Positions 34,041-42,689 of a DNA stretch of 64,000 nucleotides are shown piece by piece (positions within the stretch are counted from its first letter, which is position 1; every line of letters begins with the position of its first letter). The notes beneath the pieces are model-generated. The model saw only the letters and a program-made list of their open reading frames with translations. It had not been told where the DNA came from and searched no databases. The stretch comes from Spirosoma pollinicola. Lineage in GTDB: Bacteria > Bacteroidota > Bacteroidia > Cytophagales > Spirosomataceae. The translations under genes were made by a program, and so were the position numbers. Location: assembly GCF_002831565.1 (NCBI RefSeq), contig NZ_CP025096.1, positions 8,490,468 through 8,554,467 of the forward strand. The letters run 5' to 3'.

Positions 34041-35507
34041 TTATTTAACCGGCATCGACGCTTTCAAGTCCGCAAAGGGAATCACCGTCTTGACCCCGTA
34101 GTCCGAAACGGGCCACGACTGAATGATAGTCCCAACGGCTAAGCCTAAGTGCTCTATGGCTTCGTACAAGCCTACCTGACGCGCACTGGCCCTGGCAGGC
34201 ATACCGGTCTTGGCTAACCACACCGAGTCATCCTCAAAGAGGAGCTGCTCCCCCGGAAAATAATAAATAAGATAATCATTGGTGTGAGCGGACTGAGAGC
34301 CGATTAAATAGATATCCAATCGCAACTGACCATCGGTGATCGTTTTATGGGTACCCACCTCTTCCAGCTTGAGCGCTTTGGGAGCCCGCGCCAAACTGTC
34401 GGGTTGCAACTGGTGAGGCGCTGACGTCAGGTACTGCACATAAGCCTCGTTACCCGGGCTGCACAGAATGGTCGCCCCTTTGTGGACAAAGGGGCGCACA
34501 CCCCCCAGGTAGTGGGGATGATGATGGCCAAAGACGAAATACCGGATGGGCTTGGTGGGGGCCAGTCGACGAACTTCGCGGATAATCAGCTCACCATTCT
34601 GGCTCGACAGCGGGGCTTCAGCCACCAGCATAAAGTCTTTAAACTCCACTACCATCACTTTGTCGTCGGTGTGGGGTAAGTTGATAAAATACAGGTGGTC
34701 ATTGTAATGTTCTACCTGGGCCGCAGGTTTAGGCGCTTGCGGGGTTTGCCACTGAAAGTCGGCGGGCATCGCCATCAGTTGGGGGGCCTCACTCAACAGG
34801 GTACCCGGACTTAGTTGAACCTGATCATAGAGTTTGCCATTGATCTTATCGATCGTCATTCGGGTTGGCTGCTGGCTGGCTCCCACCCAGGTATAGTCAT
34901 GGTAGGTGATGGTGCTGAGTACATCGCCCAACATATCATCCGCCTGCACGGTAACTAGCTGAGTCAGCAGACCATCCGATTGACGAATGAATAGCCGGAC
35001 TAGTGTTTTGTTCATGGTGGTGCTGTAACAAGCCTGATCCGCCGTACTTCGTTTACGATCCTGAGGAATATGATGGCGATAGAAGTACTCAATGAGGCCA
35101 ATGGGGGAATAGCGAGCCGCCTGGATGGTCTGTTGCAGCAGTCTTTCGGGGGTAACGGGGGCTAGTTTATCCTCACCGGGCTCGATGAGCAGCAATGCCT
35201 GGGCTGAGGCCTGGGTTTTGGCAACGTAGGTTTTCTGGCGGGTGAGATTGCGTACGGTATCGATTTGGCGAAAGTTGGCGGCATTGATCCAGATAATACC
35301 CCTGGCTTGATAGGGCGTCTGTTGCCAGGGCTGGGCACTATGTTCGAGTTCATTTCGCTGTTCAATGTAGGTAAAGCGTAGATAGTGCTCTTGAATGGGT
35401 TTCACTTGTCTGGTCCAGCAGGCCAGCAGTGGTTCCTGCCGGCGTGGTGGTGTGGATGGGGCAGGCAGGATTGAGCCAGTCAGGAGGAGCCACAGAATAG
35501 GGTACAT
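34041..35507 (-). CDS. Exported metallo-beta-lactamase-fold-like protein with altered metal motif
   Basis: A signal peptide (MYPILWLLLTGSILPAP) precedes a beta-rich N-terminal domain of about 240 residues. A C-terminal MBL-type fold follows: FINLPHTDDKVMVVEFKDFMLVAEAP, then FGHHHPHYLGG, ILCSPGNE and SQSAHTNDYLIYYFP. The canonical HxHxDH motif is changed: the positions of Asp and the third His read His and Tyr. Metal binding may be weak or use other ligands, so hydrolase activity is uncertain. The protein would lie in the periplasm. Alone on its strand between the recombinase operon and IS relics. Confidence 0.65.
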   Translation of the reverse strand: MYPILWLLLTGSILPAPSTPPRRQEPLLACWTRQVKPIQEHYLRFTYIEQRNELEHSAQPWQQTPYQARGIIWINAANFRQIDTVRNLTRQKTYVAKTQASAQALLLIEPGEDKLAPVTPERLLQQTIQAARYSPIGLIEYFYRHHIPQDRKRSTADQACYSTTMNKTLVRLFIRQSDGLLTQLVTVQADDMLGDVLSTITYHDYTWVGASQQPTRMTIDKINGKLYDQVQLSPGTLLSEAPQLMAMPADFQWQTPQAPKPAAQVEHYNDHLYFINLPHTDDKVMVVEFKDFMLVAEAPLSSQNGELIIREVRRLAPTKPIRYFVFGHHHPHYLGGVRPFVHKGATILCSPGNEAYVQYLTSAPHQLQPDSLARAPKALKLEEVGTHKTITDGQLRLDIYLIGSQSAHTNDYLIYYFPGEQLLFEDDSVWLAKTGMPARASARQVGLYEAIEHLGLAVGTIIQSWPVSDYGVKTVIPFADLKASMPVK

Positions 35508-35870
35508 TGGGTGTCAGGGAGTCAGGGAAACGAAGATAAGAGGTACCTTTGATCAAGCCTTACGGAGTGGACACATTTTACATTTTACTCAACTGGGCCA
35601 CCTCTCTCAACTTAGGGGCAACCTATGTTTTTATTTAGCCGAAGCGGAAACGTTACCTAGCTAGAGCGGTACTCCATTTCATGCAAATCTGAATGGGTTT
35701 ATAGGATGAATTGGCTTTTTAAGCTGTAGCAGCGGCTAAACGTCCAATTATAAAAGGGTTTTCGTGAACGATTTTCATGAGTGCCTAAATTCAACATAGC
35801 CTTCTGATTTATAGCTACTTATATTGTTCATTTAATGAAATTCTTATGCCTTTAATTGTACGAAATGATA
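35508..35870. other. AT-rich spacer with dispersed motif
   Basis: No gene seen. At 35753-35790 it carries the CGTGAACG motif in the context AAGGGTTTTCGTGAACGATTTT (see finding). Confidence 0.5.
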
Positions 35871-36178
35871 GTGACCCGTCCTGAAAAGTGTTGACCGTTT
35901 GTTGATAATCCGTTTTTTTATTGACCAGTAAATTAAGCCCTGTTTTCATTCTTTTCAACAGCTACCGTTCGCTTTTGGGGATAATAATTCTTCCACCTTC
36001 GCTTCAGTTTTCCTTCACCTTTGTGGGCCTGTTCTGGCACCAGCATGTCACAACCGCCACGGCGGACCGTTCAAATGAGGACGCTTGTAGTTGGAGAAGA
36101 AAACAGCCTGCTCAAGAACTAACTCAGCCTGGGCTAACGCATAAACCGCTCGATGAGCTAGATACTCTTCCTTAAGTA
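35871..36178 (-). mobile_element. IS3-family OrfB C-terminal relic, frameshifted
   Basis: On the minus strand one frame reads EEYLAHRAVYALAQAELVL and NYKRPHLNGP, then breaks. A second frame from about 36040 gives MLVPEQAHKGEGKLKRRW and NYYPQKRTVAVEKNENRA ending at 35933. Together they form the end of an integrase-type transposase with one frameshift. The outer end TGACCCGTCCTGAAAAG at 35871 is typical of this IS group. It is a different IS3 subgroup from the TGRACTTGC elements. Confidence 0.7.
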
Positions 36179-36199
36179 TACCGCACGGATTTCCATGGT

Positions 36200-36476
36200 T
36201 TATGCAAGCGCGGGCGTATAGTTTTTGTCATATTTCTGCTGGCGGTTAACCACTGAGCAAACACGGTGGATGAGTTTATTGCGAACTGCATTCAGAACCA
36301 GCATCTTGTTTTTGCCTTCACCAATTTTTCGTTGGTAGTAATCTTGTAACTGCCCTTTCATCCGAATTGCTGACATGGCACCCAAATGAAAAAGAGATTT
36401 CAATCGAAGTCGGGCGTGCCGACTTACCCGCGTTTTACCACGGACACTACTACCTGATCGGTATTCAAAAGGAGCC
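36200..36476 (-). mobile_element. IS110/IS116-family transposase, C-terminal fragment
   Basis: The frame entering from the join reads APFEYRSGSSVRGKTRVSRH, then LRLKSLFHLGAMSAIRMKG, QLQDYYQRKIGEGKNKM and VRNKLIHRVCSVVNRQQKYD. This is the C-terminal (Transposase_20) half of IS110-type DEDD recombinases, which work through a bridge RNA in intact elements. The DEDD half and the 5' end are lost at the join. Confidence 0.85.
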
Positions 36477-36488
36477 CTAGCTAGCTAG
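36477..36488. other. Six-frame stop linker, probable contig join 3
   Basis: CTAGCTAGCTAG between an IS110 fragment and an IS3 OrfA fragment, each cut mid-gene. See join 1. Confidence 0.85.
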
Positions 36489-36786
36489 ATCTGAGCTTCT
36501 CGAAGCTCTCGTTGCAACCTTCTGATCTGTTGCTGTTCGTCAGTAAGTGTGGTATTGGCAGGCAACGTTTGATCGTTTTTTTTGTGGCGTTGTCTCCATT
36601 TGCTGATTCGTCCTGGATCGATGTCCAATTCGCGGGCGGCTTCTTGAATTGATCCTTTTACATAAGACAGCTCGACAGCCATTTCCTTGAATGCTTCGTC
36701 AAACACACGTCGTTTAACCATGGTCAAATTGAAGTTTGGCCTCAAATCTGCCTAAAAAAAGTCTCCAGTCAAATGTAGCAAGTTCA
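36489..36786 (-). mobile_element. IS3-family left-end fragment with start of OrfA
   Basis: Same element as at 1154 and 1715: terminus at 36786, OrfA from ATG 36721, here reaching a few codons further (IRRLQRELREAQI) before the join. That extension shows the start of the leucine-zipper-like helix typical of IS3 OrfA proteins. Confidence 0.9.
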
Positions 36787-36831
36787 GTGTCAACCAGCTA
36801 TACCCTTCCTGGAAACACGCATCTCTGGAAA

Positions 36832-36861
36832 GGCTCAGGGCCTCTCAAGAGGCCCTGAGCC
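36832..36861. terminator. 14-bp stem-loop
   Basis: GGCTCAGGGCCTCT pairs perfectly with AGAGGCCCTGAGCC. It lies between the IS end and the start of the plus-strand gene at 36940; no T-run follows. Confidence 0.45.
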
Positions 36862-36939
36862 CAATGATCTAATGAGCCTTAGACTATTAACTGAATGCGC
36901 TTGAGCGGACGATCGTATCCAGTAGCCCCTACGTATCGG

Positions 36940-37458
36940 ATGATCTTCTTATTACTGACCACCGTTGATACCCAGCATCAACTCCGGGAGTTTAGATGCC
37001 AAATCGATCAGCTTGAGGTAGGCTTTGATCTGCTGAGTGGTATCGTCGCCCAGGGGGAGAAGCTCTTGAGTGCGCGCATCATCGATGAGGGGCAGTCCCT
37101 AAAGCTGCCCCTGGAGGCCTTTGATGGAACGCCCTTTTTAAAGGCTATTCAGGAGCTGGAAAGCGAGTGGCAGGCCATCTTGAGTGAATTTCCCCCAGCC
37201 ACTTTAAGCAATCGCTCCGAACGGAAGCAGTGGATCAGTCAGCAAGTCAGGCGCTATGAAGTCAAGATGATCACCTTGCAACTAACTCTGGATCGGCTGA
37301 AAGAAATACGGCAACGCGCCCGGGATATGGCTCCGGCCGCATCAGGGTCCTCTTCGGTTATTACGCATTACAGTGCCTTGATTGATCGGTATGAAGGGCA
37401 GCTTATCAAAGCGCAGTTGCTTTATGAGCTAGCCCTTAAGCGCATGAATACCAGGTAA
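36940..37458 (+). CDS. Hypothetical helical/coiled-coil protein
   Basis: The start is placed at ATG 36940 (MIFLLLTTVDTQHQ); a frame from 36895 is also open. The product of about 172 residues is almost wholly helical and charged (HQLREFRCQIDQLEVGFDLL, VRRYEVKMITLQLTLDRLKE, IDRYEGQLIKAQLLYELALK), consistent with coiled coils. No signal peptide is convincing and no family is recognised. Confidence 0.55.
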   Translation: MIFLLLTTVDTQHQLREFRCQIDQLEVGFDLLSGIVAQGEKLLSARIIDEGQSLKLPLEAFDGTPFLKAIQELESEWQAILSEFPPATLSNRSERKQWISQQVRRYEVKMITLQLTLDRLKEIRQRARDMAPAASGSSSVITHYSALIDRYEGQLIKAQLLYELALKRMNTR

Positions 37459-37706
37459 GACGCTTTAATTGTTTAATCAATTATATAAATGATTAACTTG
37501 TCAAGGTGGCTAACATAGTCCTTCATAGAGTGGGTGCGGGTAAAGAGGACGGCTGGTTTCGCCCTTTTTCTTTTTCCATCTGTAATCGCGCCTATGATTG
37601 TACATCTGTAAGAGATAATGCCTTAAAAACGCGTTTATTCGTCTCACCGTAAAGATATACTACTATAAATACGTATATTAGTGACAGAGACACCCCCAAT
37701 ACCACA

Positions 37707-38075
37707 ATGGCCAGCAAGTCAGACAAAACCCTGCTTCTCGATACCAGCCAGCCCGAAACCCGCAAGCAGGTCTTTGAAGCCATACGGGCTTTAGAGGGCT
37801 TATACACTACTGATTTAACCCGTAAGCGGTGGCGGGTTGGTAATGGCCAGCGCGGCTACTACTGGGGGTATATGGTGACTGAGGTAAGTAAGCTCATCGA
37901 CAAATACCGTGAGCAAACCGATAAGGCGCTTAATGCTATGTTTCTGTCTGAGCCCTGGGAGATTGCCGGGCAAACCATTACGGTCGTGCGCTCACTGTCC
38001 GATCTGGCTCCTGGAGCTAAGCCCGCCTTAGGGCTTTCGGGTGCTATCAATTCAAACGTCACTATTAACCCCTAA
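37707..38075 (+). CDS. Hypothetical protein with phage-recombination-like segment
   Basis: The 122-residue product has a basic, aromatic core (LTRKRWRVGNGQRGYYWGYM) followed by a helix (VSKLIDKYREQTDKALNAMF) and a beta end. The order RYYWG-helix-ALN-F is loosely like NinB-type phage recombination proteins, but this is a weak impression. Composition is sound and the start is a clear ATG. Function unassigned. Confidence 0.5.
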   Translation: MASKSDKTLLLDTSQPETRKQVFEAIRALEGLYTTDLTRKRWRVGNGQRGYYWGYMVTEVSKLIDKYREQTDKALNAMFLSEPWEIAGQTITVVRSLSDLAPGAKPALGLSGAINSNVTINP

Positions 38076-38135
38076 TCCCTTGTCGATTATCATGGATAAT
38101 CAACCCTAAGTCAGTAGCTATAATCAGGTTGCCGA

Positions 38136-38788
38136 CAATTCTTTGCTATCTACTACAATTGGCAAAAGTTCCTGACTATCTTTGAGTTATCGACTAGGCC
38201 GACTCTACCTCCCTTCACTAGCGTAGTTATCAATCGCTTCTTGTTAATCTAACGCTTACTCGCCTATGGAGCTCTACCAGTCAGTCAACGTTGTTTCGCC
38301 ATCGGTTGGCCGACGCGGGCCCTATTGGCTCAAACTCATCGTCATCGCTTGGCTGATACAGGGGCCGGTCAGTCTCCGCACCCAGGCCCAAGCCCCTCAG
38401 GTCTTGATCTACCAACTGGTACCCGTTGATGGTGAGTCAGGGGATATCGTTTACACAGCTGTCGTACCGGTAACCGGGGCGTCCAGGACGCAATTGTATA
38501 ATCGAGCCCAACGCTTTCTGGCCCATACGCTCCATGCCGGTTCGCTGGTACCCATGGCTCATGGCGCAAAACACCACATTAACCGGTGCGGCATCATCAC
38601 CTTGCCGCATGCCCAAGTAGGCTCCAACCCGCCTCAAGACTACCGGGTGACCATCGAGCTAAGGGTCAAGGCGGGCCGGTATCGGTATCGCTTGAGTCAG
38701 TTCCGAGCTCATCCTGATTCGGTTGGCCATGGCTTGCCGATCCGGGAGTTATACCGATGTGACCAGCAAACGTATGACTATAGTGAAT
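38136..38788. repeat. 653-bp near-identical repeat, copy B
   Basis: Matches the reverse complement of 18304-18956 without gaps. It includes 130 bp upstream of the DUF4468 gene, so promoter and 5' coding part are both shared. Confidence 0.9.
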
Positions 38789-38937
38789 TGATGGCTCAAC
38801 AGCTGCGGGCATGGAATCGCAGTGTGAAGGCATACTTAGGCCAACTTCATAAGTATATGACTGATCGCCAAGAGGCTGATTACTACAGGCCTTTACAAAC
38901 CAATCATTCCCCTAAACGTCATGCTAACAAGGACTAG
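38266..38937 (+). CDS. Secreted DUF4468-like protein, copy B
   Basis: Same N-terminal membrane helix and domain as copy A (VVPVTGASRTQLYNRAQRFL, YRVTIELRVKAGRYRYRL). The coding sequence is nearly identical up to YDYSE, then differs, and this copy is longer (223 residues) with a basic tail (NHSPKRHANKD). DUF4468 proteins are widespread in Bacteroidota, usually exported, and of unknown role. The gene is followed by a large spacer with no partner gene. Confidence 0.75.
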   Translation: MELYQSVNVVSPSVGRRGPYWLKLIVIAWLIQGPVSLRTQAQAPQVLIYQLVPVDGESGDIVYTAVVPVTGASRTQLYNRAQRFLAHTLHAGSLVPMAHGAKHHINRCGIITLPHAQVGSNPPQDYRVTIELRVKAGRYRYRLSQFRAHPDSVGHGLPIRELYRCDQQTYDYSELMAQQLRAWNRSVKAYLGQLHKYMTDRQEADYYRPLQTNHSPKRHANKD

Positions 38938-39803
38938 ATTAGGCAACCCTGCTTGTTTACACTCTCAAACGATTGTTTAAGCCTTGTAAAGCAGTGCTAC
39001 TTTACGTCATCCTTAGCTATGTAATGAACATTGAAACTATTTGGCCGTACTAGCATGAGCTAGTTCCAAATCTCAAATGACCGTTTAAGCCTTGTAATAA
39101 ACCAGAAAAATCAATTTCTCACCCTGAATTAAGGAATCTTCCCCAGGGGAAAGCCTGTGGCGAGAGGTCATCCCGGTATAAAGCTATCCGCTACCAGGCT
39201 TCGAACAAACCGAATCAACAGCCTGTTTACTGCTCATCAAGAAGACGCTAGCCTTCGGGTTAGGTCTTTATGGTGTGGATAGAAGCAATAAGTCCGGCCG
39301 CCATGCAACCGGGTTTATTTTTTTCACGTCAAAAAACAGGATAGAAACAATAAGCGGTAGAAGTAGAGGTATACGCAGGAAGCAGCCCATTAGATTTAAC
39401 TCAATTACAGGATTCATTCCTGTATCGACTCATACGGCTCACGGGGACCTAACCAATTCTAGGCTAGATGGAACGTTCTTTCTGTCTTCAGCAAGGGAAA
39501 GTCAAACGACGGCAATTTAATTACTTGCCCCAAAGCGATAGCCAACTAGGCACATAGCTGCTTGATTCGAGTCAACCTTAAAAAGAGATTGACCAAACAG
39601 CGGCCAAATCGGTTTCGGCAGCGTTAAGCGTCTGAAAAGTCAGCGTACTATCCTCACCCAAGAAGGGCAAGCGTCATTCATGGGTGAGGATAGTACGGTT
39701 TAGCAATGCCCGCTAAGGCGACCGGTGGTCAAGACAGGGCGCTCGTGTAGGCTACTAACGCCTAAATCTTGCGCAACAGACTTGATGGGCGTAACTTGGC
39801 TGT
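38938..39803. other. Intergenic region with direct and inverted repeats
   Basis: No gene supported. A direct repeat of about 30 bp (TCTCAAA-GA--GTTTAAGCC) occurs at 38963 and 39071. An inverted repeat with 17-bp perfect arms (CGTACTATCCTCACCCA) lies at 39644-39697, in the region before the kinase at 39804. Confidence 0.55.
39644..39697. repeat. Inverted repeat, 17-bp arms, 20-bp spacer
   Basis: Arms 39644-39660 and 39681-39697 are perfect complements. It is about 110 bp upstream of the kinase start and may be a regulatory site, a leader hairpin or the ends of a lost element. Confidence 0.55.
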
Positions 39804-41993
39804 ATGATGCGACTTTTAGGCCTATTGATTGTGCGTATTGGACTGTTAGCGGCGGTCAACCAAGCCACCGCTCAAGCTATCGTTTTTAAGGCAACAGTGG
39901 ATCGCAAGGTAGCTTTGGCGGACAAATGGCGGTTTCGAGCCGGTGACAGTATCGAGTGGGCTAGTCCGATCTACAAGGATCAACACTGGATCGCCGTAGC
40001 ACCCAGTGTTGATCTGGATGAAAACCCCCAACTCTGGCAAGCTAAGCGAGGCTGGTTCCGCCAAACATTTCGGCTCCGACGATTGACTCACCAAGACTTG
40101 ATGCTGACCATTCGTCAATTTGGCCGCTCAGAGGTCTTCCTCGATGGTCAACGGCTGGCCATCCTTAAGCCGGTCCACTACGATTCAGGCGGATCGCAAC
40201 GGGTCGTGGCGTTGTTACCCATTCGAATTGCCGATACCAATCAACATACCCTGGCTGTGCGCTACGCCTTCCGGCCAGACCTTCTAATCGGCACTGTAAT
40301 TGACAAAGACCCCTTTCGACTCGATATTGACCCCTGGGATCAAGCCGGGCTTAAGTTGCTTGATCAAGAGCAGATCGCTGCGGGTCTATCGGGCTTGTTG
40401 GTCGGTGTTTTTGGGTTGCTCAGTTTGCTGCATTGGCTGTTCTACCGGGCTAACCCTGCTCAAGCGGTCCATCGCGTGTTGAGCGCTACGATGCTGGCGT
40501 TTACTTTGACATTTCTGACCGATTACGCCGAACATTACATCGGTACGCTTACCCTGGACTCGCTGCGTGGGGCTCTGAGCCAACTGGGGATCAACGCGGC
40601 ATTCGCGTTACTGCTTCTGGCGGTCTATACCTATCTGGATCGGCGTCCCGGCTGGGTATTCTGGAGCCTGGTGGTGGTGCAAATGGGGTCTGCTGGCTAC
40701 GCGGTTGTGGTGGCTCGACTGCCCGATAACTTAGTCTGGGTTCCGTTTGTAGGGGTGTTAATTGACTACATCCGGGTGAGCTGGCTGGCCAAGCGCCATG
40801 TCCCGGACCCGGACGCCCGTCTGCCCTGGAATTCACTCAGAGTGACACTACTAGCCCTAGTAGCGGTAGTGCCAATGGCCATTCTGATGAGTCTTTTGGT
40901 ACGCCAATTTAAGTTGGGGGCTGGTCAGGACTGGGTCATAATTCCAGTCTTGATGCTGTTCTTGCTGGCCTTGTTCAGCATTCCAATCGGGTTGTCGCTC
41001 TCGCTGGTACGCGATTACGCCCGTACCTATCGAACGCTTCAGGACAAATTGTGTCAAGTTGATCAGTTGTCGACCCAAGCCCTAATCCAGGAGCAGGAAA
41101 AACAGCTGCTGCTGACTCGCCAGAACGACGAGCTGGAACGACAAGTCACTGAGCGAACCGCCGAACTAACTCATTCCCTGACTACCCTGCGCACTACCCA
41201 GCAACAACTCATCCAAAAGGAGAAAATGGCGAGTTTAGGCGAGCTGACAGCGGGCATTGCCCATGAGATTCAGAACCCGCTTAACTTTGTCAATAATTTC
41301 TCCGAGGTGTCGGATGAGTTGGTCGATGAACTGCAGGCACAGCAGCACCGGTTGGTCCCTGATAGGGCGCTGGAAACGGAGTTGCTAGACGACCTCAAAC
41401 AAAACCTCCAAAAGATTACCCAGCACGGCAAGCGGGCTTCGGCCATTGTCAAGGGCATGCTCGAACACAGTCGCTCAAGCCAAGGTAATCGTGAATGGGT
41501 TGATATAAACGTCTTGGCGAAGGAGTATTTCCAGATTGCTTACCAGGGCCAGCGGGCCAAAGATAAGGATTTCACTGCCGAGTTGACCACGAATTTTGGA
41601 GCGGCCTTACCTCGTCTGGAAGTGATCCCCCAGGAGATTGGTCGCGTGCTGTTGAACCTCTACACGAACGCCTTTTACGCGGTGCGCCAAAAGCAGAAAA
41701 CTGCCGTCACGGACTATACGCCCAGAATCACTCTTGAGACCTGTTTAATGGATGGGCATACGCAAATACGGGTAGGTGACAATGGGACAGGGATGGCCGA
41801 GTCAGTAAAAGCAAAGATCTTTCAACCCTTTTTCACCACCAAGCCAACGGGGGAGGGCACAGGTCTGGGCTTGTCGCTCTCCTATGACATTGTCACCCAA
41901 GGGCACGGGGGATTACTGCTGGTTGAAAGTCAGGTAGGGAATGGCAGTAAGTTCATTATTGAGTTGCCTAATGCGAGTATGAGCATATCTTAA
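39804..41993 (+). CDS. Membrane sensor histidine kinase with exported jelly-roll domain (7TM-type)
   Basis: The 729-residue product has a signal peptide and a periplasmic beta domain (about 30-175; WRFRAGDSIEWASP, GWFRQTFRLRR, SEVFLDGQRLA) like the jelly-roll of 7TMR-DISM or carbohydrate-binding proteins. About seven membrane helices follow (190-410), then a coiled coil. HisKA has GIAHEIQNPLNFVNNF near residue 485, and the ATPase domain has N-box LLNLYTNAFYAV, VGDNGTGM and GTGLGLSLSYDI. It should sense an extracellular, perhaps sugar-like, ligand. No response regulator is adjacent. Confidence 0.93.
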   Translation: MMRLLGLLIVRIGLLAAVNQATAQAIVFKATVDRKVALADKWRFRAGDSIEWASPIYKDQHWIAVAPSVDLDENPQLWQAKRGWFRQTFRLRRLTHQDLMLTIRQFGRSEVFLDGQRLAILKPVHYDSGGSQRVVALLPIRIADTNQHTLAVRYAFRPDLLIGTVIDKDPFRLDIDPWDQAGLKLLDQEQIAAGLSGLLVGVFGLLSLLHWLFYRANPAQAVHRVLSATMLAFTLTFLTDYAEHYIGTLTLDSLRGALSQLGINAAFALLLLAVYTYLDRRPGWVFWSLVVVQMGSAGYAVVVARLPDNLVWVPFVGVLIDYIRVSWLAKRHVPDPDARLPWNSLRVTLLALVAVVPMAILMSLLVRQFKLGAGQDWVIIPVLMLFLLALFSIPIGLSLSLVRDYARTYRTLQDKLCQVDQLSTQALIQEQEKQLLLTRQNDELERQVTERTAELTHSLTTLRTTQQQLIQKEKMASLGELTAGIAHEIQNPLNFVNNFSEVSDELVDELQAQQHRLVPDRALETELLDDLKQNLQKITQHGKRASAIVKGMLEHSRSSQGNREWVDINVLAKEYFQIAYQGQRAKDKDFTAELTTNFGAALPRLEVIPQEIGRVLLNLYTNAFYAVRQKQKTAVTDYTPRITLETCLMDGHTQIRVGDNGTGMAESVKAKIFQPFFTTKPTGEGTGLGLSLSYDIVTQGHGGLLLVESQVGNGSKFIIELPNASMSIS

Positions 41994-42514
41994 CCAAAAG
42001 TAAAAATGTCAATCAAGACAGCATTTTCGTGAACGAAAGTGAAAGATTTTAAAAATTGTACTTTATTAATATAGCATAAAGTTAAAATGTTTGAAATCTT
42101 TTCAGCTTTAAATAGACCATTTTTAAGTTATTCTACTGTATAAAATTTTGATAAAAGCGCCGATTATAGATGCCGTATTATTAATTAATATTTGCACTGC
42201 AAAATTATAAATGAATGATACGTATGCTACTGGTTAAGCTAAACAGAAATTAAAATCAAAGATATAAGCCCGTGCTACAATGGTTTCATTGAGCACATTT
42301 CTGTACCACACCTTTTTATACGGGTACCATCTCAAGGCGTGATAGTCGCTCTTCTGATGCGCTGGGTTGTCTGTCTGGCAAGCTAGCATAATCCTGATTT
42401 ACTACCCGCTCTCAAACCTAAAGGCCAGAGCGGTCAGGTGTAATCAACAATACAATAATCAGCTTATTTATCAATCAGTTTTCTTCGCCGATAAACCAAT
42501 TAAGCCGCTACCCG

Positions 42515-42608
42515 GTGTTGAATTACCCAACGCCCAGTTAACAATAATCTCATTTTTACACCTCCTCAATGGCGGCTTAAAAATCTCTACTATACTATTA
42601 TAAGTCCA
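42515..42608 (+). mobile_element. Degenerate IS3-family right end
   Basis: Aligns with 19170-19264, the end of OrfB and right terminus: ELPNAQLTIISFLHLLNGG versus ELPHAQSTGILFLHFLNGR in one frame, ending ATAAGTCCA at 42608. Many substitutions make it an old relic. Confidence 0.7.
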
Positions 42609-42643
42609 ACAAGTTTATTTATTGCATACTGTATGACAGTTTT

Positions 42644-42669
42644 GTTTACATATATATTAATATGTAAAC
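42644..42669. promoter_or_regulatory. Operator-like palindrome before hybrid kinase
   Basis: GTTTACATAT, 6-base spacer, ATATGTAAAC. The right arm ends 20 bases before ATG 42690, so it covers the promoter or leader of the hybrid kinase. Two-fold symmetry with 16-bp centre spacing suits a dimeric repressor; a leader hairpin is the alternative. Confidence 0.5.
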
Positions 42670-42689
42670 TATATTAGCACACCAATTGA

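Larger units (their letters stand above)
41994..42689. other. AT-rich intergenic region
   Basis: Holds the CGTGAACG motif at 42024-42035, an IS3 relic at 42515-42608 and a palindrome at 42644. Otherwise no gene is seen. Confidence 0.55.

Noticed and set aside
39275..39520. 81-residue open frame
   Set aside because: Ser/Thr/Arg-rich without domain or clear start, in a region of repeats.
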